Assembly (NCBI RefSeq): GCF_963576675.1
Contig: NC_088916.1
Location: 48,051,001-48,115,000 of the forward strand
DNA length: 64,000 nucleotides
Direction of reading: 5' to 3'
Origin: Euphorbia lathyris
Lineage: Eukaryota; Streptophyta; Magnoliopsida; Malpighiales; Euphorbiaceae
Shown: one piece after another, positions 34,171 to 46,349 of the stretch
Layout of the letters: each line of letters begins with the position of its first letter
Numbering within the stretch: the first letter of the stretch is position 1
Translations under genes and position numbers: made by a program
Notes under the pieces: generated by a model
Seen by the model: only the letters and a program-made list of their open reading frames with translations
Database searches by the model: none
What the model was told of the DNA's origin: nothing

Positions 34171-37100
34171 TGTAGACACCGAGTCGGAGGACCTGTGACG
34201 AAAACCCACGATGAACGGCTAAATCGGTTGATTCCAAGGATTAGAAAATTTAAAAATAATAACATAATAAAATGGGGAAACTCGGAGAACCGACGCTTGA
34301 AAGCCCCGCTAACAAGTTCGGCATCTCCTGAGTAAGGACGGGCACGTTCGCTACTACGGCAGTAAGCAAATGGGCCCCGGAGGCCGAGCATCGGCCGGTG
34401 GGTAACGAACGGTGCTCCCAGCGACGACGGTCGCTCTATAAAGGACGGTGCGCGGCACATCGAGTGCTCGTCCGACACGTCGAACGTCACCCGTCGAGGG
34501 GCGGGCGTCCCCCCTCGAGCGTGGTCCGACGCCCGGACGGCATCACCCGACGAAAGTCCGACGAGTGCAGGACCGCTTCGGGTGAGGCTTGACATCGTCG
34601 GGCGAGCCCCGACGCTCGTTGGACGGATGCCCGACTTTCGTTGGGCGATCGCCTAAAAACGTTGGGCGATCGCCCAAAATGTTGGGCGATCGCCCAAAAA
34701 TGTTGGGCGATCGCCCAACAAATTTTGGGCGATCGCCCAAAATTTTGGGCGGCCGCCCAACCTCTTTGGGCGACGCCCGATTTTACTCGGGCGGCGCCCA
34801 AAGTTCTCCGGGGATCCATGCCTATATAAGGCAAGGATCCCCATGCATTTGAGGGGAGGATTTTTGGGAAGAGGAATTTCTCACTCTAACATTTTAAAGA
34901 GAGAAGTGACTTTTTTTTGGGAAAAAACATTTTTTTTCCTAAAAATTCCGAATTTCCTAAAAGTTAAGATTTTACTAAAAACACAAAAAATACCGGGAAA
35001 GCACGATTCGTGGAATCAACCGACTTCAATCGTCAATACCGAACTTAAGGTATTATCCGAGGACTAGACTCGTTTTATTTTATTTATTTTATTTCTTTTC
35101 CTTTATTTATTTTTATGTTATAATTTTATTTATTTAGCTATTTATTTATTTACCACGTTTTATTTAATTTTGCGTATTTATTTAATTTTCGTCTCGTGTT
35201 GAATAAAATTTGATTTTGTTTTAAAATAAAAACCTCGTTTTGATATCCCAATACAAACCGTGATCCGATAAAAAGGTAGTTCGGGTATTAAAAGACGTTG
35301 TAATTATAAGTTTCTTAAAAAAGAAATTTCCAAATAACGTTTTAAAATAAAAACGTTGTTTTAGGAACTTCCGTTATTGACTATGATCCATTTTTGGTAG
35401 TTCGGAAATCCAAAACGATTGAATTAGACTTAATTTAAAGCTTTTGAATAAATCTGGAAATAATTGGAGTGCTGCTGTAATTTGCGTTTTCTGTCACTAA
35501 TTGCTGATTACCGACGGATTTTCCGTCGGTAAATCTGCTGGAATGTAAAAAATGCTGTTTTGGTCCCTCTTTCTCAACTTTTAAGCTTTTAATCCTTTGT
35601 ACATATATGTATATTTATGTAATAAATGTTTTCAAACTATTTTTGGATAGTTGGTACATATAGTTATTTAGGATATTTATATATCATTTTTTGATTTAAT
35701 CTAATATAAGTATACGTATATATATATTTTCTTTTTCCTTCATTTAAATGATAATGGATTTTATTTTAGAATGTTATTTACTTGGGTGTTTTGGAAGTAA
35801 TTAATTAGTAGATATTTTGTGGATAATGAGTTTTATTTTGATATTTAAACTACATTATGTATATATATAGTTTTTGGGCTATTCGGGTTATACTAGTTAT
35901 TATTAGGTGAAACTATTTTGGGGATAAATGTTATTTTCTTATTTAGGAGCTTTATCTATTATTTTCACATGTTTAAAGTAAAAATGTATTATATTTAGTA
36001 TTTTTATTATCATTTCTTATATGTTTATTACATAGTATCTTTTCACTTATCCTTATTTTCTCTATAAATATTTCATGGGTTTTTTTGGCTAAAATGTATA
36101 TAATATGTCTATATTATTTTCTTTATTCTTTGGACATTTATGGGTCCATATTTCAAATGTGCTTTATTTGGAGTGAATTTTGATTTAATATGTTTATTGT
36201 TGTAATTATGACAAGTAAAGAGTCCATTGAGTCAAAAGGGGGAAATAAATCACCAAAAAGAGTTTTCAATTTGATTATTTAAACTAAAAGCTTTTTTAGA
36301 GGTTCTCAAAGTGCAAATAATATTTTCTTGACATCTTTAGATCATTTCCAAAACATCACGTTTTAAAACCTTAGTCCGTTCCAACGACGGATTAAGCGAA
36401 CCTTGTAATTAAAATCGTTTTCATTGTAAATAATGAAGTTTTGAATCGTTTTCTTAAAGGATTTGTACAAAATAAAATTGACTTGTATGTTTAACCACGT
36501 TTTCTTATCAAAGGCTTTTATCCCAACATTTTCAACGCCCGAGTCGTTCCAACGGCGATTCGAGTGAACATCATTAAACGGGGTTTTGAAACGTACCTAA
36601 ATCGTTCCAACGGCGATTAAGGTACGAACCATGTAAATAAACTCGTTTTGGGGAAGTGAATTAGTATAGAATTAGTATGTGACACGAAGCATAAATCACG
36701 TTACAAATAAATCAATTCTTCCTTCTCCCCCTCTCTTTCCTATGTATATTGAACTGATGTAAATGGGTGATTCTTTACTAAAATGGCTTTTCAATAATGT
36801 ATGCTCAAAACGGTTTTCAAAACGAGAAAGAAAAGGTTTCAAATGAATTTTAAACTTAAAGAAATATACGATTAGTCCGTTATCGCCTAACATGCTGAGT
36901 AGGAGGCCGGTGGTTCATAACCGGGCGATGTCGGGGTGCCTAGTAGCCTTTCTCTGGAAAGGAGCTAGCCTTCTCGGCTCGTACCTAAGTTTCCCGAACC
37001 CACACCGGTCTCCCGCAAGGGATCGGTGTTCATTTTCCCATTCGTGGGTGGCGACTCTTCCATATCTCCGAGCTCCGGTCCTGCCGAGCAGCTTGATTCC

Positions 37101-37199
37101 ACGATTGGTTGCTTTCGGCGCCAATCACCGCTTACGTCACCATGAGGTGTCCACCCCTCGGTCCGCCCGGGAGATTAGGCCGCGGCACCTCGTCTAACA
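34171..37199 (+). repeat. Tat 5' LTR
   Basis: 3029 bp, TG...CA. At 34641-34760 it has six units of the palindrome TTGGGCGATCGCCCAA (one worn, one GGCCGC variant). A TATATAAGG box near 34812 is a likely promoter. A hairpin TACCGACGGA / TCCGTCGGTA lies at 35509-35531. Open frames inside are not genes. Confidence 0.88.
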
Positions 37200-37201
37200 A
37201 G

Positions 37202-37219
37202 TGGCGACTCTGCTGGGGA
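37202..37219 (+). other. Tat primer-binding site (tRNA-Arg type)
   Basis: TGGCGACTCTGCTGGGGA lies two bases after the LTR. This is the primer site known from Ogre/Tat elements. Confidence 0.85.
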
Positions 37220-39117
37220 AGCGAGAAATTTGATTCCGGAAGGCGTGTATTAAGCCCTTAACGGGGACGGATCGTATTATTTCTGTTCGTATGCATTCAT
37301 AAGCATTATTGCAAACCTTTTGGGTAATTTCCGTGAAACCTCTAGCGAGAGTCCATTCGTCGCTCGAAAGAGGCTAGTGTAAGTTCCCCCTTACAGTAAG
37401 GCGCCAAAGGGTCCCCATCCATTCGTTAGGGGCGAATTTGTGCGGTCCTGTGAGGTCCCGTGATCAGCCGTGTCAGCATATAGTAGCCTTAGAAGTTGCC
37501 ATAGGATTACCCGTTACCATTTTTGATGTGATAAATGAATCAGTTCGTATTTTCAAATTGCCATGATACGTGTCTAATCCTAAAATATGTAAAGAAAATG
37601 GAACGATACGTTAATATATACTCTTAAACCGATATACAAACTACCCCAAAACATCGAAACGATTCGAACTAAAGACGACTTAGTCATCTCGTATGAATGA
37701 ACTCGTGCGACCCGCCTGGTCCCGTTCCGTGTCCCGAAGAAGGCACATGTTCAGGAAATGCGTTGTGATGTAAGCACGTATTAGTTCAAATCGGTTTGAT
37801 ATTAAGGATAGTTATATCTCGATTCAAAAGACTATATTAACAGTAGCCGTTATTCACATTCTTTAAATACGTTGGGATCAAACGAGATTATGACAAAACG
37901 AAAACGAAGAACATTTCTGTTTCGAATGACCCCGTTGTAACGTAAAGAGTTTCGCAAACGTGGCCCGTCCCTTCCGAATAAAAGACGAGCTCTTACGTTA
38001 TGCCTGGTGTTGTTCTTAAGAGAAATGGATGTATCCGCAAAAGTGACTAAAGAAAATAAAAGAAAATAAACAAACAACCAAAGTCATTCTGTATCTACGA
38101 TATATATCCATCCCGAGGGTAGTTAAAGAAAATAAACCAATGCCGTTAAAAATGTGCCTCGAGCCGGTATGTACGCCGTTTAAAATCATAAAGCCGAATT
38201 AAGCTAAACCGCATGATTGCACCATATGGACGAGACTGTGGGTTTGACTAATGGCTCGATCATTTCGACCGTTACCAAAACTACAAGAAATATGGCCCGA
38301 TCTGCGTGTTTGCTTAACTCGCGCCTAAATGAAAAAGAACGGTAATATCCCTGCTTCGAATAAGCATGCGATTAAACGAAACATTGATTTTCTATAACCA
38401 CGTTAGGATGATATATCCCGTAAATTGGAAGAAATAAAGAGTTGTTATTAGCCGAAAGATTACCGTGCACTCAAATAAGACTCGCCGTCTTTTCACGTAG
38501 CAAAAACGAGCAAACGAATTCTTAACGCTAAAAACAAACACGTTACACGATGAGTCCGTTCCTTAAAAGTGCTTTCATCAATAAACACGTGGTTACGTCT
38601 CTCGATAGATCCAAAAAGATCCCGTTGTAATCCAAAAATCGAGACACGAACCCACGCGAATAAAAGGGAACGAGTCATTGTCAATAACGAACGATTGAAC
38701 CAGAAGAATAACTCGTACCGCGTCTAAATCCGAGATACGCTCAAAAGGGAATCAAAACCCGAACGAATGCGTCTCGCGAAATGACAAAAGATGAGTTATT
38801 CGAAAGAACAATCCATTTGGTCGATATCTTAGTCACTGGATGTGGATACGTCAAAACGAACTGTATTTTCTGATGGATGATTTACTTTTTCCGCAATAAT
38901 CGACGGCATCACGCGTCCCTTGGACCGCAATGTGAGCCCCAAACCAAAATCCTAGAAAAGAGACTTTGACCATCGAGTGTGTGGAGGAATAAGGGTGGAA
39001 GAGAGATGCTGTGATAAGTGTAATTAGACTGACGTTTGTTCTTCTTATCTTATATATCCGTAAATAAATAAACGCACACACCATGAATCATGCATATAAA
39101 ATCATGCATACATACTA
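37220..39117 (+). other. Tat 5' leader without a gene
   Basis: About 1.9 kb between primer site and gag. It is CG-rich relative to its surroundings (many CGA, ACG words). No ORF with recognisable domains, although some Tat/Ogre elements have an extra ORF here. Confidence 0.55.
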
Positions 39118-40227
39118 ATGGATACCGTTCGTGCAGACTTCATCATTAAGCGGTTGTGGTTCCGCGAGAGTAATCGGCTAGTCAGGAAGTTTGATCAGTT
39201 ACGGATCGTCAGTTCCGAATCAGCAGTTGTGACGTCCGAATCATCATTGTCCGAATCAGCTCAGTCTTCGGTCAGTATGTCTACGCCAGATGAGAGAATA
39301 TTAGGGTTAGAAAGAGTGGTAAACAACCTCAATGATCAGTTAACCGCAATTTTGGTCCAGTTGGATGAGCTTGCAATTAAGAGTAACAAGATTGGCAGTA
39401 AACCAGCTAAGAGCATTGTGAGCACGGGTCCCCGTTTTGGAAATAACTATCAGGACTGCGTAACAAGCAGTTTGGGAAAGAGAAAACAAAGGGAAGAGGA
39501 ATGGAAGCAGCACATCACTCAGGAAGTGCATGATCTACGCGGGGTAGGCTCTGGGAGTCAAGATTTTTATAACTTGAAGAACTGCTTATCGGCGACTGCT
39601 TTGCCTTTGAAATTCCAGCTCCCGAACATGAAGAAGTTCGATGGAACTGGGGATCCTACCGCCCATGTGAACCAATATGTGGCGGCAATGAAACACATAA
39701 TTCTGACGGAGGAACAAATCCTGGGGTTGTTCAGCGCCTATCTGGAAGGAGTTGCCCTCATGTGGTTTCATGCATTGCCACTAGGAACGAAGAGAGATTG
39801 GAAAGAACTAGCGAAGGTATTCATCACCCAATATAGCTTCAACACTATGTTTGAGGTTACTTTGAGGGAGCTAGAGAGCACCAAGCAGCAGGCTGGGGAG
39901 TCTTTGTCCGACTTTATGAGTAGGTGGAGAGCTAAGGCAGCAGTTATAAAACAAAAGCCGTCGAAGCAGGATCAGATCCGGGTGGTAATCAGCAACACTT
40001 TGTCGTATGTTAAGAATGAGTTGCGGTGCATGCCTTTCACCGATTTTAATCAAATATATAGCTACGCTTTGACAGTTGAAGGGGATGGAGAGCCGAAAAG
40101 AGCCTATGCTAAACGGACGAAGTCGGGGTATAGTGCCGGAGGGCCAAGTTCTAATGTAGAACCTGCCGCAGTAAAGCTGATTGAACTCAACGCTATCGGG
40201 AAAAGGCAGTTCGCCAATTTGATCTGA
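39118..40227 (+). pseudogene. Tat gag, frameshifted before the zinc knuckle
   Basis: From ATG 39118 (MDTVRADFIIKRLWF), a serine-rich N-terminal part and a helical stretch (ERILGLERVVNNLNDQL). Then a Retrotrans_gag capsid domain at nt 39604-40100: MKKFDGTGDPTAHVNQYVAA, ALMWFHALPLGTKRDWKELA, SLSDFMSRWRAKAA. A one-base shift near 40220 ends this frame at TGA 40225-40227. The continuation in the next frame (DLTYAKVFERLQKKG, then zinc knuckle CEFHSIYGHTIENC) shows the break is secondary. Confidence 0.85.
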
Positions 40228-41987
40228 CCTACGCAAAAGTTTTCGAACGGTTACAGAAAAAGGGGTTGTTGAAAGCCCTCACTCATTATAACAAGGCACC
40301 GCCCGCTCCGCAGATACAAGCTAGGGGATACTGCGAGTTCCACAGTATTTATGGGCACACTATTGAGAACTGCGAGAGACTGAAACACGAGATTCAGGAT
40401 TTGATTGAGGAAAAGAAGATAGCTGATCCTTCGTCAGCGAACCCTTCCACTAGGCGTAATCCATTGCCTAACCATAGGGTGAGCATGATCGGGTCTGGGC
40501 TCGGAGCAAGTTTAGTCATGGAATCCTTCAAGGAAAATAAGGAGGAGCTGTTGGACTCCGATGAGAAAAGGAATGTGGGAAATGGTTTATACGTGTCTGT
40601 TTTGGAGGAAGGGCCGACGGAAGAAGTGATGGACGATAGAACTAAAACTGAGGAAACCGAGGAAGCATCATCTCGGAGGATCATGCCTATGTTGAAATTG
40701 TTTAGTGGGGTAGAAGACCCCGAAGCTCATTTGTATGGATACGTGTGTGCTATGTTTGGGGAGCCATACAAAGTGGAAAAAGTCGCTCCATGGTTCTATC
40801 TTTCGCTGGTGGGCGAACCTTTGAAGTGGTTTCAATTGTTACCTGACTCGACTAAGCATGATTGGTCACTGATGTCGAGCTTGTTTTTGATGAAGTATCG
40901 AAGAGACAAAACACATGTAGGGGAACATAGCGCGATGCAAATCAGGCCTATCAAACGTCCGTTTCCCACTGTCAGCAAGTATAATGAAGGGAAGGACCCC
41001 ATCGAGCACCTGCACTTTTATCTGTCGGCTATGGGTCCTCTAGGTTTCAAAGAGGAGGAGATTACGAGCTTGTTTTGCAACTCATTGGCAGGAGAGTCAC
41101 TGGTGTGGTACATGTCTCTTCCAATGCACGTTAAAGCAGATTGGGCAAAAATGACTAAAAGATTCATCAAGAAATACGTCGCATGGGAATGTCTAGAGGA
41201 AATGCCTGCATTACCCGAAGAGGAGACACCTGAGGCAGTAACAGCCATGTCTAAGTATAAGGGAGATGAGAACCCCATTGATCACATAAACCGTTTCCGT
41301 GCCCACATGTTTGACGCGGGACTCTACCGAAGTGAGTTAGTCCAGCATTTTCCAAAGACACTCATAGGAGGAGCTTTGATGTGGCACCGAATGCTCTCGG
41401 TAAAGATAAAAGGGGACTGGGGATCCCTCATGGAGGCCTTTGTGCAGAGGTATGAGATGTACATTCCGTGGACAGGGTCGTTGGAAGATTTAGAAAGGAT
41501 CAAGCAATTCCCCGAAGAAGCATTCGTGGACTATGCTAGAAGATGGAGGTTCAAGTATGCCTCATGTCGGATCACCTTGAGCGATCAGGAGCAACTCATG
41601 TGCATCCGGAAGGGTGCCATTCCACTCGTGGCTAGAAGAATGAACGGAGTGTTCCTCAAGGACTATGAAGAACTGATAGGCTGGGCTCGGTATGGATCGC
41701 CAGACCCTTCCTACGTAAATCTGAATGTCCCTCACATAATGGATCTGATGGTCGTGGACATTTGGGGAAGTTCTTCCGACGAGGAAGGTATCAATCAGAG
41801 GGTTCCAATCAACATCTGGGATGAGTCTGATGATGTGTTGGAAATGGCTGTTAGCATCGAACGAAAGATTCTGCCGGGCTTTGAGATCTTCAATGACGTC
41901 GCTAGCTGGGGCAAAGGAGAGGCAAGCTGGTTCGTCGAGGATCATGATGTTAGACCTGAATGCCGAGGAGCAGGTCATCACCATTGA
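40228..41987 (+). pseudogene. Zinc knuckle followed by three extra gag-like modules
   Basis: One long open frame after the gag frameshift. It starts with the CCHC-like knuckle (about 40332-40373) and an ENCERLKHEIQDLIEEK helix. Then come three blocks, each resembling part of the capsid domain. Module 2 (40681-40911): KLFSGVEDPEAHLYGYVCAM, EPLKWFQLLPDSTKHDW. Module 3 (40965-41172): YNEGKDPIEHLHFYLSAMG, ESLVWYMSLPMHVKADWAKM. Module 4 (41246-41700): YKGDENPIDHINRFRAHMF, ALMWHRMLSVKIKGDWGSLM, plus the C-terminal capsid half (EDLERIKQFPEEAFVDYARR). In Tat elements the retropepsin is expected here; I see no D-(S/T)-G motif or LGRP. The frame closes at 41987, and the linker continues in another frame. 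Confidence 0.8.
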
Positions 41988-42414
41988 GGCAACTGTGGGA
42001 GCGGTGGACGAGCCCAACACCTCCAAGGCTTATGAGAAACCCGAGAACCCCGATGATGAAAATTGTATTACTGCTTTATTTGAATCCGATGATGTACTCG
42101 CCAACACTATCAATAAAATGAATTCTGATTTTGCTTACTTGCTTGATGTTGATTCTGATCATTCCATGCATTCTTATTCATATAACATGCCTACATTTGA
42201 AATCAATACAATAGAAATGTCAACTTTCAATCTTGGCACGGATGAAAATCCTAAACTTATACAAATTGCTCAAGAATTAACTATTGAAGAGAGGAAAGAA
42301 TTTGAGAGAATAATTAAAAAAATACGAAATAGTGTTTGCTTGGACATACGAAGACATGCCCGGAATCGATCAATCAATCGTGACTCACCGTATTCCAACA
42401 TACCCCGATACTAA
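41953..42414 (+). pseudogene. Tat pol linker between gag modules and RT
   Basis: It reads LDLNAEEQVITIEATVGAVD, an acidic stretch with DDENCITALFESDDVLANTI, then FNLGTDENPKLIQIAQELT and EERKEFERIIKKI, the usual lead-in to Tat RT. A frameshift near 42330 moves the coding frame to the RT at 42332. Confidence 0.7.
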
Positions 42415-42984
42415 GCCCGTGAAACAGAAACTCCGACGCATGAGGCCGGAATGGGCGGATAAGATCAGAGAGGAAGTGAAGAAACAGTTAGAAGCAGGGT
42501 TCATCGAAGTAATTGACTATCCCCCTTGGGTCGCAAATGTAGTGCCAATCGCGAAGAATGACGGTAAAGTGAGAATGTGCGTCGATTATAGGGATCTCAA
42601 CAAGGCGTGCCCCAAAGATGAATTCACGTTGCCTCATATTGACGTGTTGATCGACAGTGCAGCATCAAGTGTCTTACACACGAATGTAGACGGTTTCATG
42701 GGCTACATGCAAGTTCAGATGGCCGAGAAGCACAAAGAAAAAACCTCATTCACAACTGAGGGGGGAACCTACTGCTATAGGATAATGCCGTTTGGTTTAA
42801 AGAATTCCGGGGCAACTTATCAACGAATGGTCAAGGCACTGTTCCAGGATATGATACGCAAGGAGGTGGAAGTTTAGATGGACGACATGATGGTCAAGTC
42901 GGAGAAGAGAGAGGGGCATTTCGCTACACTTGAGAAGTTTTTGGCCCGAATTGCAGAGTTCAAGCTAAGGTTGAACCGAAAGAA
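42332..42984 (+). pseudogene. Tat reverse transcriptase, broken in the catalytic motif
   Basis: It opens FAWTYEDMPGIDQSIVTHRI and continues RRMRPEWADKIREEVKKQLE, MCVDYRDLNKACPKD, HTNVDGFMGYMQVQ and RIMPFGLKNSGATYQRM. TAG at 42875-42877 falls at the tyrosine position of the YVDD-type motif, right before MDDMMVKS. The thumb follows (LARIAEFKLRLNRKK) and ends at a frameshift or deletion: the 25-30 residues normally joining RT to RNase H are absent before KAIREMPAPK. Not active as it stands. Confidence 0.88.
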
Positions 42985-43803
42985 GTGAAGGCCATACGAG
43001 AAATGCCAGCACCGAAGAATGAGAAAGAAGTGAGAGGATTTCTGGGGCAGGTTCAGTATATCAGTCGGTTCATAGCGAGACTCACCGCAATCTACGAGCC
43101 AATCTTTAAGTTGTTAAGGAAAGACCAACCCACAATCTGGAATGATAAGTGTCAGCAAGCTTTGGAGAGCGTTCGGAACTACTTGTCTAATCCGCCAGTG
43201 CTGAGACCGCCTAAACTGGGAAAACCGCTTCTCCTCTATGTGGCGATCGAAGAGCAATCTATTGGGGCAATGTTGGCCCAAGAAGGAGACACCGGTGTGG
43301 AGCACGCGGTGTATTACCTGAGTAAGAAGTTCTTGGAGTACGAGCTTAAGTATAACATGATCGAAAAGACGTGCGTAGCAGTAGTATGGCTAACAAAGAA
43401 ACTACGACACTATTTTCAATCTTACAAAGTGATCATTATTTCCCGGATGGACCCCGTGAAGTATCTGTACCGAACTCTGTCTCTAACAGGGAAGCTAGCC
43501 CGATGGTTATTGCTTTTGTCCGAGTTTGATATCGAATATGTAACAAAGAAGGTTATTAAGGGGAGAGCCGTAGCAGAATTTCTGGCCAATCAGCCTCTGA
43601 ACGCAGAAGAAGAGGAGACGAACTATGATTTCCCCGATGAGCATTTGAGCGCCATAGAAGTTATACGGTGGAAAGTGTTCTTTGATGGAGTGGTTACCTC
43701 GAATGGAACCGGGGTAGGAGTGCTACTTATCTCACCGAAAGGGGAAAGGATCCCAATGGCAAAGAAGTTATCCTTCCTTCTCATCAATAATATGGCCGAA
43801 TAG
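42985..43803 (+). pseudogene. Tat RNase H (Ty3 type) plus start of the second, archaeal-type RNase H
   Basis: KEVRGFLGQVQYISRFIARL and LSKKFLEYELKYNMIEKTCV are the tether and Ty3-type RNase H. WKVFFDGVVTSNGTGVGVLL begins the second, archaeal-like RNase H specific to the Tat lineage. TAG at 43801-43803 splits that domain after INNMAE. The frame is shared with the integrase part, so the lesion is a point nonsense change. Confidence 0.85.
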
Positions 43804-45336
43804 GAAGCGTGCATCTATGGGTTGGCGTCATTAGCAGCGCTGGGAGCATCATGTGTTGAAATTTGGGGCGACTCAAAACTGATTATCGAACAAGCGCAGG
43901 GAAGCTGGGAAGTAAGGGAAGAAAGGTGGCGTCCGTACCTAGAACAGTTGGAGGGATTGGCGCAGAGATTCAGCGAGTGTCGTTTTTATCACATTCCTCG
44001 AGCACAGAACCAAGCAGCGGATGCTTTGGCCACTTTGGTGTCAGTATGGGATAATCCTCGGAACCTTGCCTCGAAGCCTTTGGTGCTGAAAAGGTCCCAC
44101 AAACCGTGCTATGAAGACGTAATGCTGTTGGGAGCAGATGAAAAGCCTTGGTATTTCGATATCGTAAACTTCATGAAAAGTGAGACGTACCCGGCAGAAT
44201 CAGAACTTAGGGATCAGGCTGTGATCAGAAGGTTAGCTCAGAAATTTGTCATCCATAATGACTTGCTTTACAAAAGGCACGCCAATGGTTTACGACTGAA
44301 GTGCTTGGATGAGGGAGAAGCCCGGGAGGCAATGGAGTCAGTACACTCGGGAATTTGTGGAGCCCATATGGGAGGAGTAGTGTTAGCAAAGAAAATCGTA
44401 AGACAAGGCTTCTATTGGCTCACCATGGAAAGAGATTGTAACGAATATGCGAAGAAATGCCATGATTGTCAAATCCACGGAGATTATAATCACTTGCCAG
44501 CTATGGAACTGCACGTGTTGGCACCAGTTTGGCCGTCCACAGCTTGGGGCATTGATATCATCGGAGAAGTGAGGCCTAATGCATCCAATGGGCACAAATT
44601 CATCGCGGTCGCCATTGATTACTTCACCAAGTGGGTAGAGGCAGAATCGTTTAGCAAGTTGGGATCTAAGCAGATGAGGAAGTTCATGGAAAAGCACCTA
44701 ATCACCAGGTTCGGAGTGCCTCACCATGTGATTACGGATAATGGGGTCCAGTTTCAGGGGGAAGTGAGAAGTCTCCTCCAAGAATACGGTATCGAGCATC
44801 ATAGGCCTTCTCCATATCGCCCGCAAGCTAATAGTGCGGTGGAGACCGCCAATAAGAACCTTAAGAGGATTCTCGTAAAGACAGTAGCATCGAATCGGAA
44901 TTGGCACCAGCAGCTTCCGCTCGCTTTATGGGCTTATCACACGACGGTTAGAACGTCAACTGGGGCAACGCCATTCTCCTTAGTGTATGGGGAAGAAGCA
45001 GTTCTGCCCGTTGAGATTGAGAAGCGATCACTGAGAATTGCGGTAGAAGCAGGGATTCCCGAGACAGAATGGGTGAAGAAGTGTTACGAACAGTTGGCTT
45101 TGGTGGATGAAAAGAGTATGAAGGTTAGGATCAGTCCTATCAAAGAAGGGGATGTGGTGCTGAAACAGATCTGAATGATGCACACTGACCCTAGGGGCAA
45201 GTTCAGGTCAAACTGGGAAGGACCATTCCTCGTGAAGAAAATCCTAAGCAAAAAGGCGGTGAAGCTAACTACTATGGACGGCATGGAGTTCTCCGAACCT
45301 ACCCATCTGGATAGGCTTAAGAAACGCTTTTCGTAA
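43804..45336 (+). pseudogene. Tat second RNase H (rest) and integrase, one late stop
   Basis: EIWGDSKLIIEQAQGSWEVR and the C-terminal AADALATL complete the second RNase H. The integrase follows: HHCC finger (HSGICGAHMGG...CHDCQIHGD), then the DDE core with WGIDIIGEVRPN, VITDNGVQFQGE and NSAVETANKNL, all acidic residues present. TGA at 45172-45174 cuts the C-terminal tail; the same frame goes on with GKFRSNWEGPFLVKKILSKK to a TAA at 45334-45336. Confidence 0.87.
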
Positions 45337-45794
45337 AAAAAAAAAAAGAAAGAAATAAAAATTCCCGATAGGTCGAAAACCCACAAAGGGCGACCTATGC
45401 AACAATAAGGGACATCCCAATGGGTGAAAACCCGAAAGGGCGCTCATTTGAAAATTCCGGGATAATAAAATGAGAGTTGAAAAATCGCTGGGATCTGAAA
45501 ACCGAAAAAAGGCGGGTCCTGGTAACAGTAGTTGTATCTTGAGCAATTATAAAAATGATGTATAAGCGGCTAAGTATTTCTGTTGTTTGTAAATAAATAA
45601 AGGCATGAATATATTTGAAGAGAATGATTGGAATTATTATGATCGACTGAATGCATGGTATTGGAAGTCATGAGTTATACACTTCTTTTCCCCACCACCA
45701 AATAAAAAGCCTACCCAAATATCTTTCTCACATATACCCGCCATACATCGCGGTAGTACTAATAAAGTTGTAAACCGAAATAATGACGAGACTA
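45337..45794 (+). other. Tat post-pol non-coding spacer
   Basis: It starts with an A13 run, then repeated GGGTGAAAACCCGAAAGGGCG-like phrases (45365-45520) of the kind seen after pol in Tat elements. No ORF. Confidence 0.5.
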
Positions 45795-46309
45795 TCAATG
45801 AGAAGGAATCCCAAAGTCCCAAAAGCCCTCAAACGAATCAAAGCCTCCGAAGTAAGGTTCCCGCTCCTCGACAACTCGGCGGTTCTCCACCGCAATCCGC
45901 AAACTCCCCTCAGCAGCTCGCTGGGCTTCTATATCCACACGGCCCCTCTCCTCGGCTGCTCGGCCTCGCTCCTCCCAGTCGGAGCGCTCATCCTCCCTAT
46001 CCCGACAACGACGTCTGATCTAAGTGTCAGCATCCAGTGGCCACTCCTCTTGCCTAACCGCCACGTTCTCTTGTAATCTTCGGTCAATAGGATGGAGGTT
46101 TCCCTGTAAAGAAAATAGGAGGGAAACATGTATAAAAAAAAAGAAAGAAAAAAAAAAGAGAAAAAGAGAGAAAAATGTTCATTCATAATCATGTGCATAC
46201 ATATCACTACACTAGGTCATACCATAAAAATATTCACCAGGTGATGGGCGTGACTCAAGTCGAGCCGCATGCAGAAATACTCGGATAGCTCCAAGAAATC
46301 TGTGCGAGT
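45795..46309 (-). pseudogene. Spliced antisense ORF of the Tat element (aORF remnant)
   Basis: Minus strand, two exons. Exon 1 (46309-46238) reads TRTDFLELSEYFCMRLDLSH and ends at a GT donor. The intron (46237-46104) ends TTTCTTTACAG. Exon 2 (46103-45795) begins GNLHPIDRRLQENVAVRQEE in matching phase and continues into a charged, helical Arg/Glu-rich stretch (DREDERSDWEERGRAAEER), then PYFGGFDSFEGFWDFGIPSH and TGA. A TAG interrupts exon 2 after PLDAD. Upstream of exon 1 the frame is closed by TAA at 46312-46310. Antisense ORFs between pol and the 3' LTR are known in Tat-lineage elements such as Grande gene 23; the role is unknown. A poly-A/purine run on the + strand forms most of the intron. 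Confidence 0.65.
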
Positions 46310-46349
46310 TTAGGCAGGCTCCGATAGATAAATTAAAATTCGATCAAGG

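Noticed and set aside
34146..34852. Several long frames in the Tat LTR (also 47443-48318), with repeated WAIAQ / GDRPK peptides
   Set aside because: They arise from the TTGGGCGATCGCCCAA array inside the LTR, overlap in many frames, and differ in length between the two LTRs because of repeat number.
36892..37197. 101-codon ORF near the Tat LTR ends (duplicate at 50241-50546)
   Set aside because: It lies wholly in the LTR and ends at its edge; no domain and no independent leader.
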